A stretch of 7,600 bases of DNA from Tannerellaceae bacterium (GTDB taxonomy: Bacteria > Bacteroidota > Bacteroidia > Bacteroidales > Tannerellaceae), in NCBI GenBank assembly GCA_031284275.1, contig JAITAD010000008.1:1-7600 (forward strand), given 5' to 3'. The notes beneath the pieces are model-generated. The model ran no database searches. It was not told where the DNA came from and worked only from the letters and a program-made list of their open reading frames with translations. Position 1 is the stretch's first letter; each line of letters opens with the position of its first letter. Position numbers and translations under genes: made by a program. Below are positions 1-5,036 of the stretch, piece after piece.

Positions 1-154
1 ACCCCATATTAGTACCGTCCGCCATTCCTACCCCATACACCCGTGGCCGTATCTTACCTCTCGTCGGCCGTTGAGGATGGTTCCGCAGGATCGTCTTCAC
101 CCCCTCACGTGTAACAAACGGTTGCCGCGCTCCGCAAGCAAGCCTTTTCCGCCT
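1..154 (-). other. Open frame at left edge, coding status doubtful
   Basis: On the minus strand a frame is open from just after a TGA (155-157) to the window edge, 51 codons. The reading is rich in arginine (about a quarter of residues) and ends at the edge with MADGTNMG. It contains a GTG and an internal ATG but no convincing start with a ribosome binding site. The opposite strand is also open over the same bases, so openness alone is weak evidence in this G+C-richer stretch. It could be the 3' or middle part of a gene lying mostly outside the window, or a non-coding repeat. I do not recognise it. Confidence 0.2.
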
Positions 155-248
155 TCATAAGTTCCTTTATGGGGACGTCGCTTTCAGATTGGCTATCAAT
201 TCCGGAGAGACATCCAATCCATGCCCCCACTTCTTTGTTGTCCCAGTG

Positions 249-280
249 TTTGTTTTATTCGTTTGAAATTACTTGTTTTG
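249..280 (+). promoter_or_regulatory. Possible Bacteroidetes-type promoter
   Basis: TTTG at 249-252 is followed after 20 bases by TTGTTTTG at 273-280, one mismatch from the -7 consensus TAnnTTTG with the expected -33/-7 spacing. Transcription would start near 287, and AAAGGAAG lies at 288-295, just before the ATG at 304. It would drive the two small genes at 304-660. Confidence 0.35.
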
Positions 281-303
281 TACCACAAAAGGAAGTGTAA
301 CAC

Positions 304-447
304 ATGGAACTGCTTGTACTCTTCGCCATTTGGTATTACGATCATCGTAAGGACGTCAAAAGCCGTCGGCGCGGTTTCCGTGACCGTGCCCACGAAGAAA
401 TGTATCTCCGCCGCGAGCATTTCTATAAGTATGGCACATTCTTTTAA
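304..447 (+). CDS. Small basic protein, 47 aa, first of a tandem pair
   Basis: The ORF begins at the first ATG after an in-frame TAA (298-300). AAAGGAAG lies 8 bases upstream as a plausible ribosome binding site. The protein has a short hydrophobic start (LLVLFAIW, residues 3-10), followed by a strongly charged region rich in Arg, Lys, His and Glu. That region contains KDVKSRRRGFRDRAHEE, which resembles KDADRRARLRGFENRED in the next gene, 12 bases downstream. The hydrophobic stretch is short for a membrane helix. Function is unknown. The tandem resemblance argues that both + strand ORFs are real and that the longer antisense ORF over 196-579 is a shadow. The protein is too short for a domain assignment, and expression is unproven. 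Confidence 0.45.
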   Translation: MELLVLFAIWYYDHRKDVKSRRRGFRDRAHEEMYLRREHFYKYGTFF

Positions 448-459
448 TCTTCCCCATTC

Positions 460-660
460 ATGTTTACACTTTTCGGGTTGTTTGTATTGTACGTTTTGTA
501 CATCTTCTTTCATTGGTTGTGGAAGAAGGATGCCGATCGTCGTGCCCGCTTGCGAGGCTTTGAGAACCGCGAAGACCAAGAGTACGTCGAATGGCTAAAA
601 GAGTGTGAGCGCGACTTCGAACACAAGCGTCATCTCCGTGAGCGATACCTGAACTCATAA
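460..660 (+). CDS. Small single-helix membrane protein, 66 aa
   Basis: The protein starts with one clear membrane segment (residues 2-21, Phe/Leu/Val-rich, ending HWLW), followed by KKDADRR and a long charged, probably helical tail. Positive residues directly after the helix predict the tail to be cytoplasmic with the N-terminus outside. It shares the pattern KD-x5-R-x2-RGF-x2-R-x3-E with the preceding 47-aa protein and looks like a diverged duplicate with a fuller membrane anchor. The two genes are 12 bases apart and probably co-transcribed. Many Bacteroidetes encode such small anchored proteins with no known role, and I cannot assign a function. No strong terminator follows; CTCCGGAG (696-703) followed by TTCCTTTTT is a weak candidate. 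Confidence 0.55.
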   Translation: MFTLFGLFVLYVLYIFFHWLWKKDADRRARLRGFENREDQEYVEWLKECERDFEHKRHLRERYLNS

Positions 661-680
661 AGATTTCAGATTAAGAGAAG

Positions 681-783
681 AACCCCTCTAACCCCCTCCG
701 GAGTTCCTTTTTATACTCCTCCCCAACCCCCTCCCATCTGCAAAGCAATCTGTTCCCTCTCCGCCTCCCTTTCCCAAGGGAAC
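681..783. other. C/T-rich intergenic tract with 7-bp inverted repeat
   Basis: This gene-free stretch is very pyrimidine-rich on the + strand, with repeated runs such as AACCCCCTCC (690-699) and AACCCCCTCC (725-734). GTTCCCT (752-758) pairs with AGGGAAC (777-783) around an 18-base loop. ATAGTAA (790-796) and TTACTAT (799-805) form a further small palindrome just outside it. Nothing here looks coding. The composition suggests a dispersed intergenic repeat, but copy number cannot be judged from one window. Confidence 0.4.
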
Positions 784-823
784 CTCGTTATAGTAAAGTT
801 ACTATCAGATTAACTCGGATAAA

Positions 824-850
824 GCCGCGGATACATCACGCATCCGCGGC
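824..850. repeat. GC-rich perfect hairpin, 9-bp stem
   Basis: GCCGCGGAT (824-832) and ATCCGCGGC (842-850) form a perfect 9-bp stem around a 9-base loop. Read on the minus strand it is followed by CTTTATCC, a poor U tract, so it is at best a weak backup terminator for the minus-strand lipoprotein genes. On the + strand no T run follows. It may instead be a border palindrome between the C-rich tract and the AT-rich block. Confidence 0.45.
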
Positions 851-888
851 CTCGCACAAATATAAACTATGGAAAAGATAATTGGTTT

Positions 889-927
889 CCAAAAGATGGA
901 ATAGCTATACTCACGTACGGCTATTCC
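889..927 (-). terminator. Hairpin with GUGA loop, probable terminator (copy 1)
   Basis: On the minus strand GGAATAGCCGTAC and GTATAGCTATTCC (927-898) pair as a 13-bp stem with one C/A mismatch, one G/U pair and a GUGA tetraloop. TCTTTT follows at 890-895, giving a weak intrinsic-terminator form. It lies 53 bases past the stop of the frameshifted lipoprotein gene. The upper stem, loop and C/A mismatch recur in the hairpin at 2025-2056, while the lower stem differs with pairing kept. Confidence 0.6.
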
Positions 928-980
928 CGAAGAATGTTTATTAGAAATAGAAGTAGAAGTAGATACAAACAAACGAGTGA

Positions 981-1449
981 TTATTCGATAACCCATCCGG
1001 TTAGATTGTAAAACTCATCTTTGGTTATTCGCTGATAAGTAACATGATTAACTATGCTTGGCAGTAGTTGAAGAGTGTTAGCATCAATAAACTTGAATTC
1101 GTATTCGTTTTCATAAGGCTCTCCGCTATCATCATAAAGTCTTGTAAGATGTAGTTTAGACCCTGCAGTAGAATACTGATAAGTGTAGTGAAATACTGTA
1201 CCACCAAGCAACTCATCATAATAAATCTCGCTTAAATAATCACCAACAGTAAAAGCAAGAATGAGAGATTGACCAGTCTCACCATCAACCCAAGTCGATT
1301 TCCAATATCCACGTATGGATTGTTTGGATTGATTAGGTTGTTCGGTTTCATTGCGTTCTGTATCGTCTTCCGTATCATCTTTACTGCAAGACGGAAGGAC
1401 AAACGCAACACTCAGAAATAGAAATAGATAAAAAAACGTTTCGTAACAT
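981..1449 (-). pseudogene. Lipoprotein, 155 aa if corrected, out of frame at a T7 run
   Basis: From the only plausible ATG (1449-1447) the frame runs MLRNV into a run of seven T on the coding strand (1436-1430) and stops after 22 codons. Removing one T gives MLRNVFYLFLFLSV, then lipobox LPSC (Cys21) and the acidic tail SKDDTEDD, and the frame stays open to the stop at 981. The in-frame region has no start codon of its own: TAA lies 7 codons before the T run, and the first internal ATG (1211) is past the signal peptide. The body has GYWKSTW near the start and YQRITKDEF near the end, matching the next gene upstream (GFWASDIY, YYRITQSEF), so the two are paralogs. The acidic residues after the cysteine fit a Bacteroidetes surface-export signal, so the product would be a surface lipoprotein. 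The early G-x-W and predicted strands recall lipocalin-like folds (inference). Phase variation, decay and sequencing error are all possible. Confidence 0.75.
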
Positions 1450-1469
1450 AAATAGTTTTATTAAATAAC

Positions 1470-1991
1470 TTAAACACCGAGAAGCTTTCTTACTTTGTTA
1501 AATGCATGGTCAAAGAGTAAATTTGTACGACTTGGTAAATCATTTATCTCACCACGCATATAAAATTCGGTAACTACATTATCAGCAGTTAGAAACTCAC
1601 TTTGAGTTATTCTATAGTATGTTACCTCAGGAAAACCATAACAGTCATATAGAATAAACGTATTATTATCAACAAACTTAAACTCCACTCCTATAAGGCT
1701 TAAGTCATTATAAACTATTGCATCTTGTTCTATACTAACAGGAAAGATAGAATAATCTCCAAGTACTTTATTTGGAAGATTATACACAACAGCTTCTATT
1801 AAATAACCCTGACCGTAAACTAAAAATGATTGAAAAGTTATAGACTCCTCAGAACTATATATATCAGAAGCCCAGAACCCCTCAAAACTCGCCTGAACAT
1901 AAATGTTATCTAGGTCTTCTTCATCAATAATATCATCACAAGAAGTAAATGATAAAGTAAATAAAAATAGCAAACTAAATAACTTCCTCAT
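1470..1991 (-). CDS. Surface lipoprotein, 173 aa, lipocalin-like (uncertain)
   Basis: The signal peptide ends in a lipobox with Cys18 (LSFTSC), followed by DDIIDEED, an acidic tail typical of exported Bacteroidetes lipoproteins. The mature part has GFWASDIY near residue 38, alternating hydrophobic patterns suggesting beta strands, then FKFVDNNTF and YYRITQSEF. These align with FKFIDANTL and YQRITKDEF of the downstream paralog, 20 bases away. It ends NKVRKLLGV; a similar VRKMLGK ends the unknown 81-aa protein at 2455-2700. There is no room for a promoter between the hairpin at 2025-2056 and the start at 1991, so expression needs transcription through that hairpin. A lipocalin-like binding fold is inferred from layout only; substrate and role are unknown. 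Confidence 0.75.
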   Translation of the reverse strand: MRKLFSLLFLFTLSFTSCDDIIDEEDLDNIYVQASFEGFWASDIYSSEESITFQSFLVYGQGYLIEAVVYNLPNKVLGDYSIFPVSIEQDAIVYNDLSLIGVEFKFVDNNTFILYDCYGFPEVTYYRITQSEFLTADNVVTEFYMRGEINDLPSRTNLLFDHAFNKVRKLLGV

Positions 1992-2015
1992 CTTATTTAA
2001 CTTAATTCATTAGAC

Positions 2016-2141
2016 TTAAAAAATGAGAATACCTATACTCACGTATGAGCATTCTCCACCATATACAAAAATCGGAACAGAAAATAATGTGTTTAAAATA
2101 CGCTGCATCATCCTCTCATTCGTTATTTTAATTAATCGCAT
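2016..2141 (-). CDS. Small ORF, 41 aa, start resembles the 81-aa protein
   Basis: It reads MRLIKITNERMMQRILNTLF at the start and so resembles MQLAKITNDGVLEYIFPTLA of the gene at 2455-2700 (M-x-L-x-KITN and I-x2-TL shared). It starts 4 bases after the stop of the 34-aa gene (2146). Its last third is laid over the hairpin at 2025-2056 and its stop overlaps the T run, so the C-terminal residues are probably a by-product of terminator sequence. The simplest reading is a truncated duplicate of the 81-aa gene, possibly serving as a leader peptide ahead of the lipoprotein. Translation is unproven. Confidence 0.35.
   Translation of the reverse strand: MRLIKITNERMMQRILNTLFSVPIFVYGGECSYVSIGILIF
2018..2056 (-). 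terminator. Hairpin with GUGA loop and T6 tract (copy 2)
   Basis: On the minus strand GAGAATGCTCATAC and GTATAGGTATTCTC (2056-2025) form a 14-bp stem with one C/A mismatch, two G/U pairs and a GUGA tetraloop, followed by TTTTTT (2023-2018). This is a good intrinsic terminator. It ends the small-protein operon but also lies only about 33 bases before the ATG of the intact lipoprotein gene. It could therefore be an attenuator in that gene's leader. Confidence 0.7.
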
Positions 2142-2145
2142 AAGT

Positions 2146-2250
2146 TTATTCCTTTTCTTCTTTTCTTGGATGACAATACCAAGTAAGGAATATACCAATA
2201 GCAACAAAAAATCCGAGTATAGTAAGTAAACCTAAAATATTATCATCCAT
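2146..2250 (-). CDS. 34-aa single-helix membrane protein
   Basis: The protein begins MDDNILGLL and is almost entirely one hydrophobic helix (residues 5-23), then WYCHPRKEEKE, a basic and charged tail expected in the cytoplasm. It is intact and starts 11 bases after the stop of the two-helix gene upstream (2262), consistent with translational coupling in one operon. A very short one-helix protein directly following a two-helix small protein is an arrangement I recall from other Bacteroidales, but no function is known to me. Length and composition are coherent and it has a clean ATG and stop, so it is likely a real gene. Confidence 0.6.
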   Translation of the reverse strand: MDDNILGLLTILGFFVAIGIFLTWYCHPRKEEKE

Positions 2251-2261
2251 GACATTAGTCT

Positions 2262-2453
2262 TTAAATTTGTTTAACAATATCGTTATTATAATATAGAAC
2301 CGTGAGAATGCCAATTCCAACAAAGAATCTTCTATAGCTGAAGTTTTCATCGTAGATAGGCTACAAAACACCAATCGTAGCTGAGTACTTAAATATACCA
2401 AGAAAAACATCTAAGTACTTAGCAGCTAACTCCTTTCTTGTTTTATTTTCCAT
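2262..2453 (-). pseudogene. Two-helix small membrane protein, amber-interrupted
   Basis: From ATG at 2453 the frame reads MENKTRKELAAKYLDVFLG and continues to a TAG at 2363-2361 after 30 codons. The same frame then stays open for 32 more codons, reading PIYDENFSYRRFFVGIGILT, to TAA at 2264-2262. The two halves together give a coherent protein with helices at residues 14-30 and about 43-54 and a charged turn between. A single G-to-A change (TGG to TAG) would explain the stop. The layout recalls a family of about 60-70-aa two-helix proteins in Bacteroidales (DUF6722-like, from memory, unchecked). It starts one base after the stop of the 81-aa gene, so it belongs to the same operon. Alternatives are a functional 30-aa single-helix product, readthrough, or sequencing error. 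Confidence 0.65.
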
Positions 2454-2454
2454 A

Positions 2455-2700
2455 CTATATCTTAAAGACCTTACCAAGCATCTTACGTACGGAGAACTTA
2501 GTGTTCTCGACAGGAGCATGAGCTGGTTCGGGAGTTTCTTCTGTTGTCACAATTATATGTTCTAAATTATTTTGTGTTATGATATCCTCATGCTCGGTTG
2601 GCTCTGGAAAGCGCAAGGCCTCTGTGATAGCATTTTCATATGCTAACGTGGGAAAGATGTACTCCAAAACACCGTCGTTTGTTATCTTAGCTAATTGCAT
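2455..2700 (-). CDS. Unknown 81-aa acidic protein, first gene of minus-strand operon
   Basis: The protein has no signal peptide or membrane segment. It begins MQLAKITNDGVLEYIFPTLA, has a Glu/Thr/Pro-rich middle (about residues 33-66) suggesting a flexible linker, and ends with the basic, amphipathic FSVRKMLGKVFKI. The tail resembles KVRKLLGV at the end of the lipoprotein at 1470-1991, and the start resembles the 41-aa ORF at 2016-2141. It is the promoter-proximal gene of the AT-rich operon, about 22 bases from the predicted transcription start, and its stop is one base from the next ATG. I do not recognise a family. A cytosolic protein, possibly peripheral to the membrane through its basic tail, is the most that can be inferred. 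Confidence 0.6.
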   Translation of the reverse strand: MQLAKITNDGVLEYIFPTLAYENAITEALRFPEPTEHEDIITQNNLEHIIVTTEETPEPAHAPVENTKFSVRKMLGKVFKI

Positions 2701-2729
2701 AGCTTCACTTTACATGTTGTTTCTCCCTG

Positions 2730-2737
2730 CAAAGGTA
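2730..2737 (-). promoter_or_regulatory. Bacteroidetes -7 box of the minus-strand operon
   Basis: The minus strand carries TACCTTTG (2737-2730), a perfect TAnnTTTG match. Transcription would start near 2723, about 22 bases before the ATG at 2700. No good TTTG stands at the -33 position; ATTG lies too close (14 bases). It would drive the genes from 2700 down to at least the hairpin at 2025. Confidence 0.55.
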
Positions 2738-2766
2738 ATAATAATTGAAAGCAATTCATAATGGAT

Positions 2767-2912
2767 ATCGGCAGGGAAGGATATCGGACCATGCCCCCCT
2801 GAAAGTGATAGACGGGTGGTATTTTGACGTATCGGATATGCGGATTGCCTAATCCATGATTTCGTTGCCGAAGAGCGGCATGATTCGCGAAACAGGCGTT
2901 TCCATACTCGAC
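2767..2912 (-). pseudogene. Inverted, frameshifted relic of a sialate O-acetylesterase gene
   Basis: Read on the minus strand, these 146 bases match 3393-3538 of the intact esterase gene at roughly 85% by eye. That part encodes residues about 118-166, beginning just after the catalytic GQS. Readable pieces include METPVSRIMPLFGNEIMD. An extra C in a C run and a missing base near the NPHIRY segment break the frame. Many differences are at third codon positions, so the copy diverged while still under selection and is not a fresh duplication. One end abuts the left arm of the inverted repeat at 2913; the other meets AT-rich DNA at 2766. It is non-functional. Confidence 0.85.
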
Positions 2913-3019
2913 ACTACTCTCCCTCTAAAATTAGGTAAGATATTCTTCCCCCAACAACCATTTCGGGATGACAATTGTTATTGGGGAAGAATATCTTGCC
3001 TAACTTTGAGGGGAGTAGT
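2913..3019. repeat. Imperfect inverted repeat, 45-base arms, 17-base loop
   Basis: The left arm (2913-2957, beginning ACTACTCTCCC) and the reverse complement of the right arm (2975-3019) agree at about 40 of 45 positions with a few one- or two-base gaps. The core AAGATATTCTTCCCC is identical in both. The right arm contains the -7 box of the esterase gene; the left arm, read outward on the minus strand, has the decayed equivalent TAATTTTA and runs straight into the esterase relic. The pair therefore looks like a promoter region duplicated head to head. It could form a cruciform in DNA. Confidence 0.8.
3001..3008 (+). promoter_or_regulatory. -7 box of the sialate esterase gene
   Basis: TAACTTTG matches TAnnTTTG exactly. 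Transcription would begin near 3015, close to the outer end of the inverted repeat, leaving a leader of about 25 bases with AAGGAAGG (3026-3033) before the ATG at 3040. No clear -33 TTTG is present. Confidence 0.5.
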
Positions 3020-3039
3020 TTGGAAAAGGAAGGTTGGGT

Positions 3040-4986
3040 ATGAGGAAGCGACTAACGGTTCTTATCGGGTGGGGCATCATGTTGTTGGGAGGAGGGACGG
3101 CGAATGGGGAGGGGTTGCGCCTGTCGCAGTTTATCGGCGACGGGATGATTCTGCAACGGGACGTACCCGTCAAGGTGTGGGGATGGGCGAGTCCTCACGA
3201 GCAGGTGAGTATCAGTTGCCAAGGAATCGACGATACGGCCTATACAACCGAGGCGGACAGCACAGGACGCTGGGGAAAAGTTCTTCCTCCACAACCGGCG
3301 GGCGGTCCTCACACGCTCACCATACAGACGGCGGACAGCACTGTAACGGTGCGTGACGTCCTCTTCGGCGACGTCTGGCTTTGCTCGGGACAGTCGAACA
3401 TGGAAACGCCTGTTTCGCGCGTCATGCCACTCTTTGGCAACGAAATCATGGATTACAGCAATCCGCATATCCGTTACGTCAAAATCCCGCTCGCCTGTCA
3501 ATTTCAGGGGGCATGTTCCGATATCCTTCCCTGCCGATGGCAGGCTTTGAGTCCCGAAACGGCGCCGTCGTTTTCTGCCGTAGCCTATTTCTTCGCTCGC
3601 GAGCTGTACGAAAAGACGAAAGTTCCCGTCGGTATCATTAATTCCAGCGTAGGCGGCTCTCCTGCGGAAGCGTGGATGAGCGAGGAAGCTTTAGCACATT
3701 TTCCTGCCTTGCTGAACGACTTGCGGATCTGCCGCGACGAGGCGTTCGTGAGCGAGATGCAACGCCTCAGCGCCCTTCCCGGCCAACGATGGACGACGGT
3801 GCTCGACGAACAGGATCAAGGGTTGCAGGAAGGGTGGTCCGCTCCGGATTACGATGACAGGGCATGGGATTCGTGTCGGCTGTCGGATGATAGTTGGGGG
3901 CGCAACGGTCGGCATCCTTCAAACGGAGTGTTCTGGTTTCGCAAAGAGGTCTATCTTTCCGCCGAAGAAGCGGGGCAGGCGGCAACGCTCCTTCTGGGGC
4001 GTATCGTCGATGCGGACAGCGCCTTCGTCAATGGGGTGTGCGTGGGGACGACATCCTATCAATATCCTCCCCGTCGGTATGCCGTCCCTGCGGGGATACT
4101 TCGCAAGGGGCGCAACCTCATCGCCGTCCGTCTGGTGAGCCAATGGGGGTTTCCGTCGTTCGTTCCGGACAAACCTTACCGACTGTCCTTCCCCGCAGAC
4201 GCTATTTCGCTCGAAGGGACATGGAAATATCGTGCGGGCGCCCAGATGCCTCCCTTGTCCGGGGGTATATCCTTTCAGAACAAGCCGTCAGGGCTGTACA
4301 ATGCCATGATAGCTCCGCTCGGCGGTCTGTCGTTCAAAGGGATTCTCTGGTATCAGGGGGAATCCAACACAGGCCGTTACGACAGCTATTTCGCCCTCAT
4401 GGAAGCCCTCGTATCCGATTGGCGTGGGCTTTTCGGCGACAACCTGCCGTTCTTCTTCGTCCAGTTGGCGAACTATCTGCCTCCCTCTCTTCTCCAACAG
4501 CACAGCGACTGGGCAGAGTTGCGGGATGTCCAACGCCGCCTTGCCTCTACCCTGCCCCACAGCGCTCTTGCCGTCACCATAGACCTCGGGGAGTGGAACG
4601 ACATTCATCCGCTGAACAAGAAGGACGTCGGCCTGCGCCTGGCCTTGCAGGCGCGCCGACTTGTCTACGGCGAAAATATCGTATCCGAAGGCCCTCGTTT
4701 CCTATCCTGCGAACGGGGAGCGGAAGGCAGCCTCGTCATCCACTTCGCCGAAGGCAGTGATGATCTGCTTCCCATCGAACCACTGTGCGGCTTCGCCGTT
4801 GCGGGCGTCGACGGGGGGTTCCTCCCCGCTCAGGCAAGGGTCGAAGGTCATGAGGTAATCGTACACCACGATGCCGTCCCCTACCCTATCGCCGTCCGTT
4901 ACGCATGGGCCGACAATCCTCAAGGGGCCAATCTGCGTAACCGTTCCCTCCTTCCGGCAAGCCCTTTCCAAGAGCTTATCAAATAA
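3040..4986 (+). CDS. Sialate O-acetylesterase, secreted, 648 aa
   Basis: This SGNH-type (SASA domain) esterase removes O-acetyl groups from sialic acids, opening host mucin glycans to sialidase. A signal peptide (about residues 1-24) implies export to the periplasm or beyond. Catalytic blocks are all present: CSGQSNM with nucleophile Ser119, SVGGSP with Gly205/Gly206, WYQGESN with Asn443, and DIHPLNK with Asp521 and His523. Between blocks II and III a beta-rich insert (about 250-385, with FWFRKEV and GRNLIAVRL) resembles the jelly-roll domain of this family, and the full length is typical. A TTG at 3034 would add two residues; I chose ATG 3040 because AAGGAAGG lies seven bases before it. It has its own promoter, follows an inverted relic of a paralog, and is followed by a separate promoter. 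No sialidase or transport genes are in view, so nanS-type naming is withheld. Confidence 0.93.
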   Translation: MRKRLTVLIGWGIMLLGGGTANGEGLRLSQFIGDGMILQRDVPVKVWGWASPHEQVSISCQGIDDTAYTTEADSTGRWGKVLPPQPAGGPHTLTIQTADSTVTVRDVLFGDVWLCSGQSNMETPVSRVMPLFGNEIMDYSNPHIRYVKIPLACQFQGACSDILPCRWQALSPETAPSFSAVAYFFARELYEKTKVPVGIINSSVGGSPAEAWMSEEALAHFPALLNDLRICRDEAFVSEMQRLSALPGQRWTTVLDEQDQGLQEGWSAPDYDDRAWDSCRLSDDSWGRNGRHPSNGVFWFRKEVYLSAEEAGQAATLLLGRIVDADSAFVNGVCVGTTSYQYPPRRYAVPAGILRKGRNLIAVRLVSQWGFPSFVPDKPYRLSFPADAISLEGTWKYRAGAQMPPLSGGISFQNKPSGLYNAMIAPLGGLSFKGILWYQGESNTGRYDSYFALMEALVSDWRGLFGDNLPFFFVQLANYLPPSLLQQHSDWAELRDVQRRLASTLPHSALAVTIDLGEWNDIHPLNKKDVGLRLALQARRLVYGENIVSEGPRFLSCERGAEGSLVIHFAEGSDDLLPIEPLCGFAVAGVDGGFLPAQARVEGHEVIVHHDAVPYPIAVRYAWADNPQGANLRNRSLLPASPFQELIK

Positions 4987-4999
4987 CCAAAAAAACTAC

Positions 5000-5007
5000 T
5001 ACCTTTG
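5000..5007 (+). promoter_or_regulatory. -7 box ahead of the TPR-ribH operon
   Basis: TACCTTTG is a perfect TAnnTTTG match in the 50-base gap after the esterase gene. Transcription would start near 5014, about 23 bases before the ATG at 5037. No TTTG is seen at -33, which lies within the end of the preceding gene. No hairpin terminator is evident in the gap, so readthrough from the esterase gene is possible. Confidence 0.55.
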
Positions 5008-5036
5008 TCGGTCGAAATTAACAAGGTACTATACTT

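Noticed and set aside
1..60. 3' end of a 23S rRNA on the minus strand
   Set aside because: A GGTGTA and a TACTAAT string recall that region, but the surrounding sequence does not follow conserved rRNA helices; judged coincidental.
196..579. 127-codon minus-strand ORF
   Set aside because: It lies antisense to the two small + strand genes, which resemble each other at the protein level, have clean starts and show a coherent membrane-plus-charged layout. The minus ORF has no recognisable feature.
805..996. 63-codon minus-strand ORF across the terminator
   Set aside because: It overlaps the lipoprotein stop, the GUGA hairpin and the GC-rich hairpin; the apparent protein is read from structured non-coding sequence.
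2016..2207. 63-codon reading starting at 2207
   Set aside because: Its first part lies out of frame inside the intact 34-aa gene; only the portion from the ATG at 2141 is worth listing.
2913..3019. Integron attC site or invertible promoter
   Set aside because: The arm ends lack the RYYYAAC/GTTRRRY core pair of attC, no gene cassette or integrase is present, and a 17-base loop is too short to be an invertible promoter segment.
2856..3356. 166-codon + strand ORF
   Set aside because: It runs through the esterase relic in antisense, the inverted repeat and then out of frame into the esterase gene; it is a shadow of these.
3052..3501. 149-codon ORF antisense to the esterase gene
   Set aside because: The esterase frame on the + strand carries the full catalytic motif set; the antisense frame is a G+C-driven shadow, as are the other ORFs within 3300-4970.
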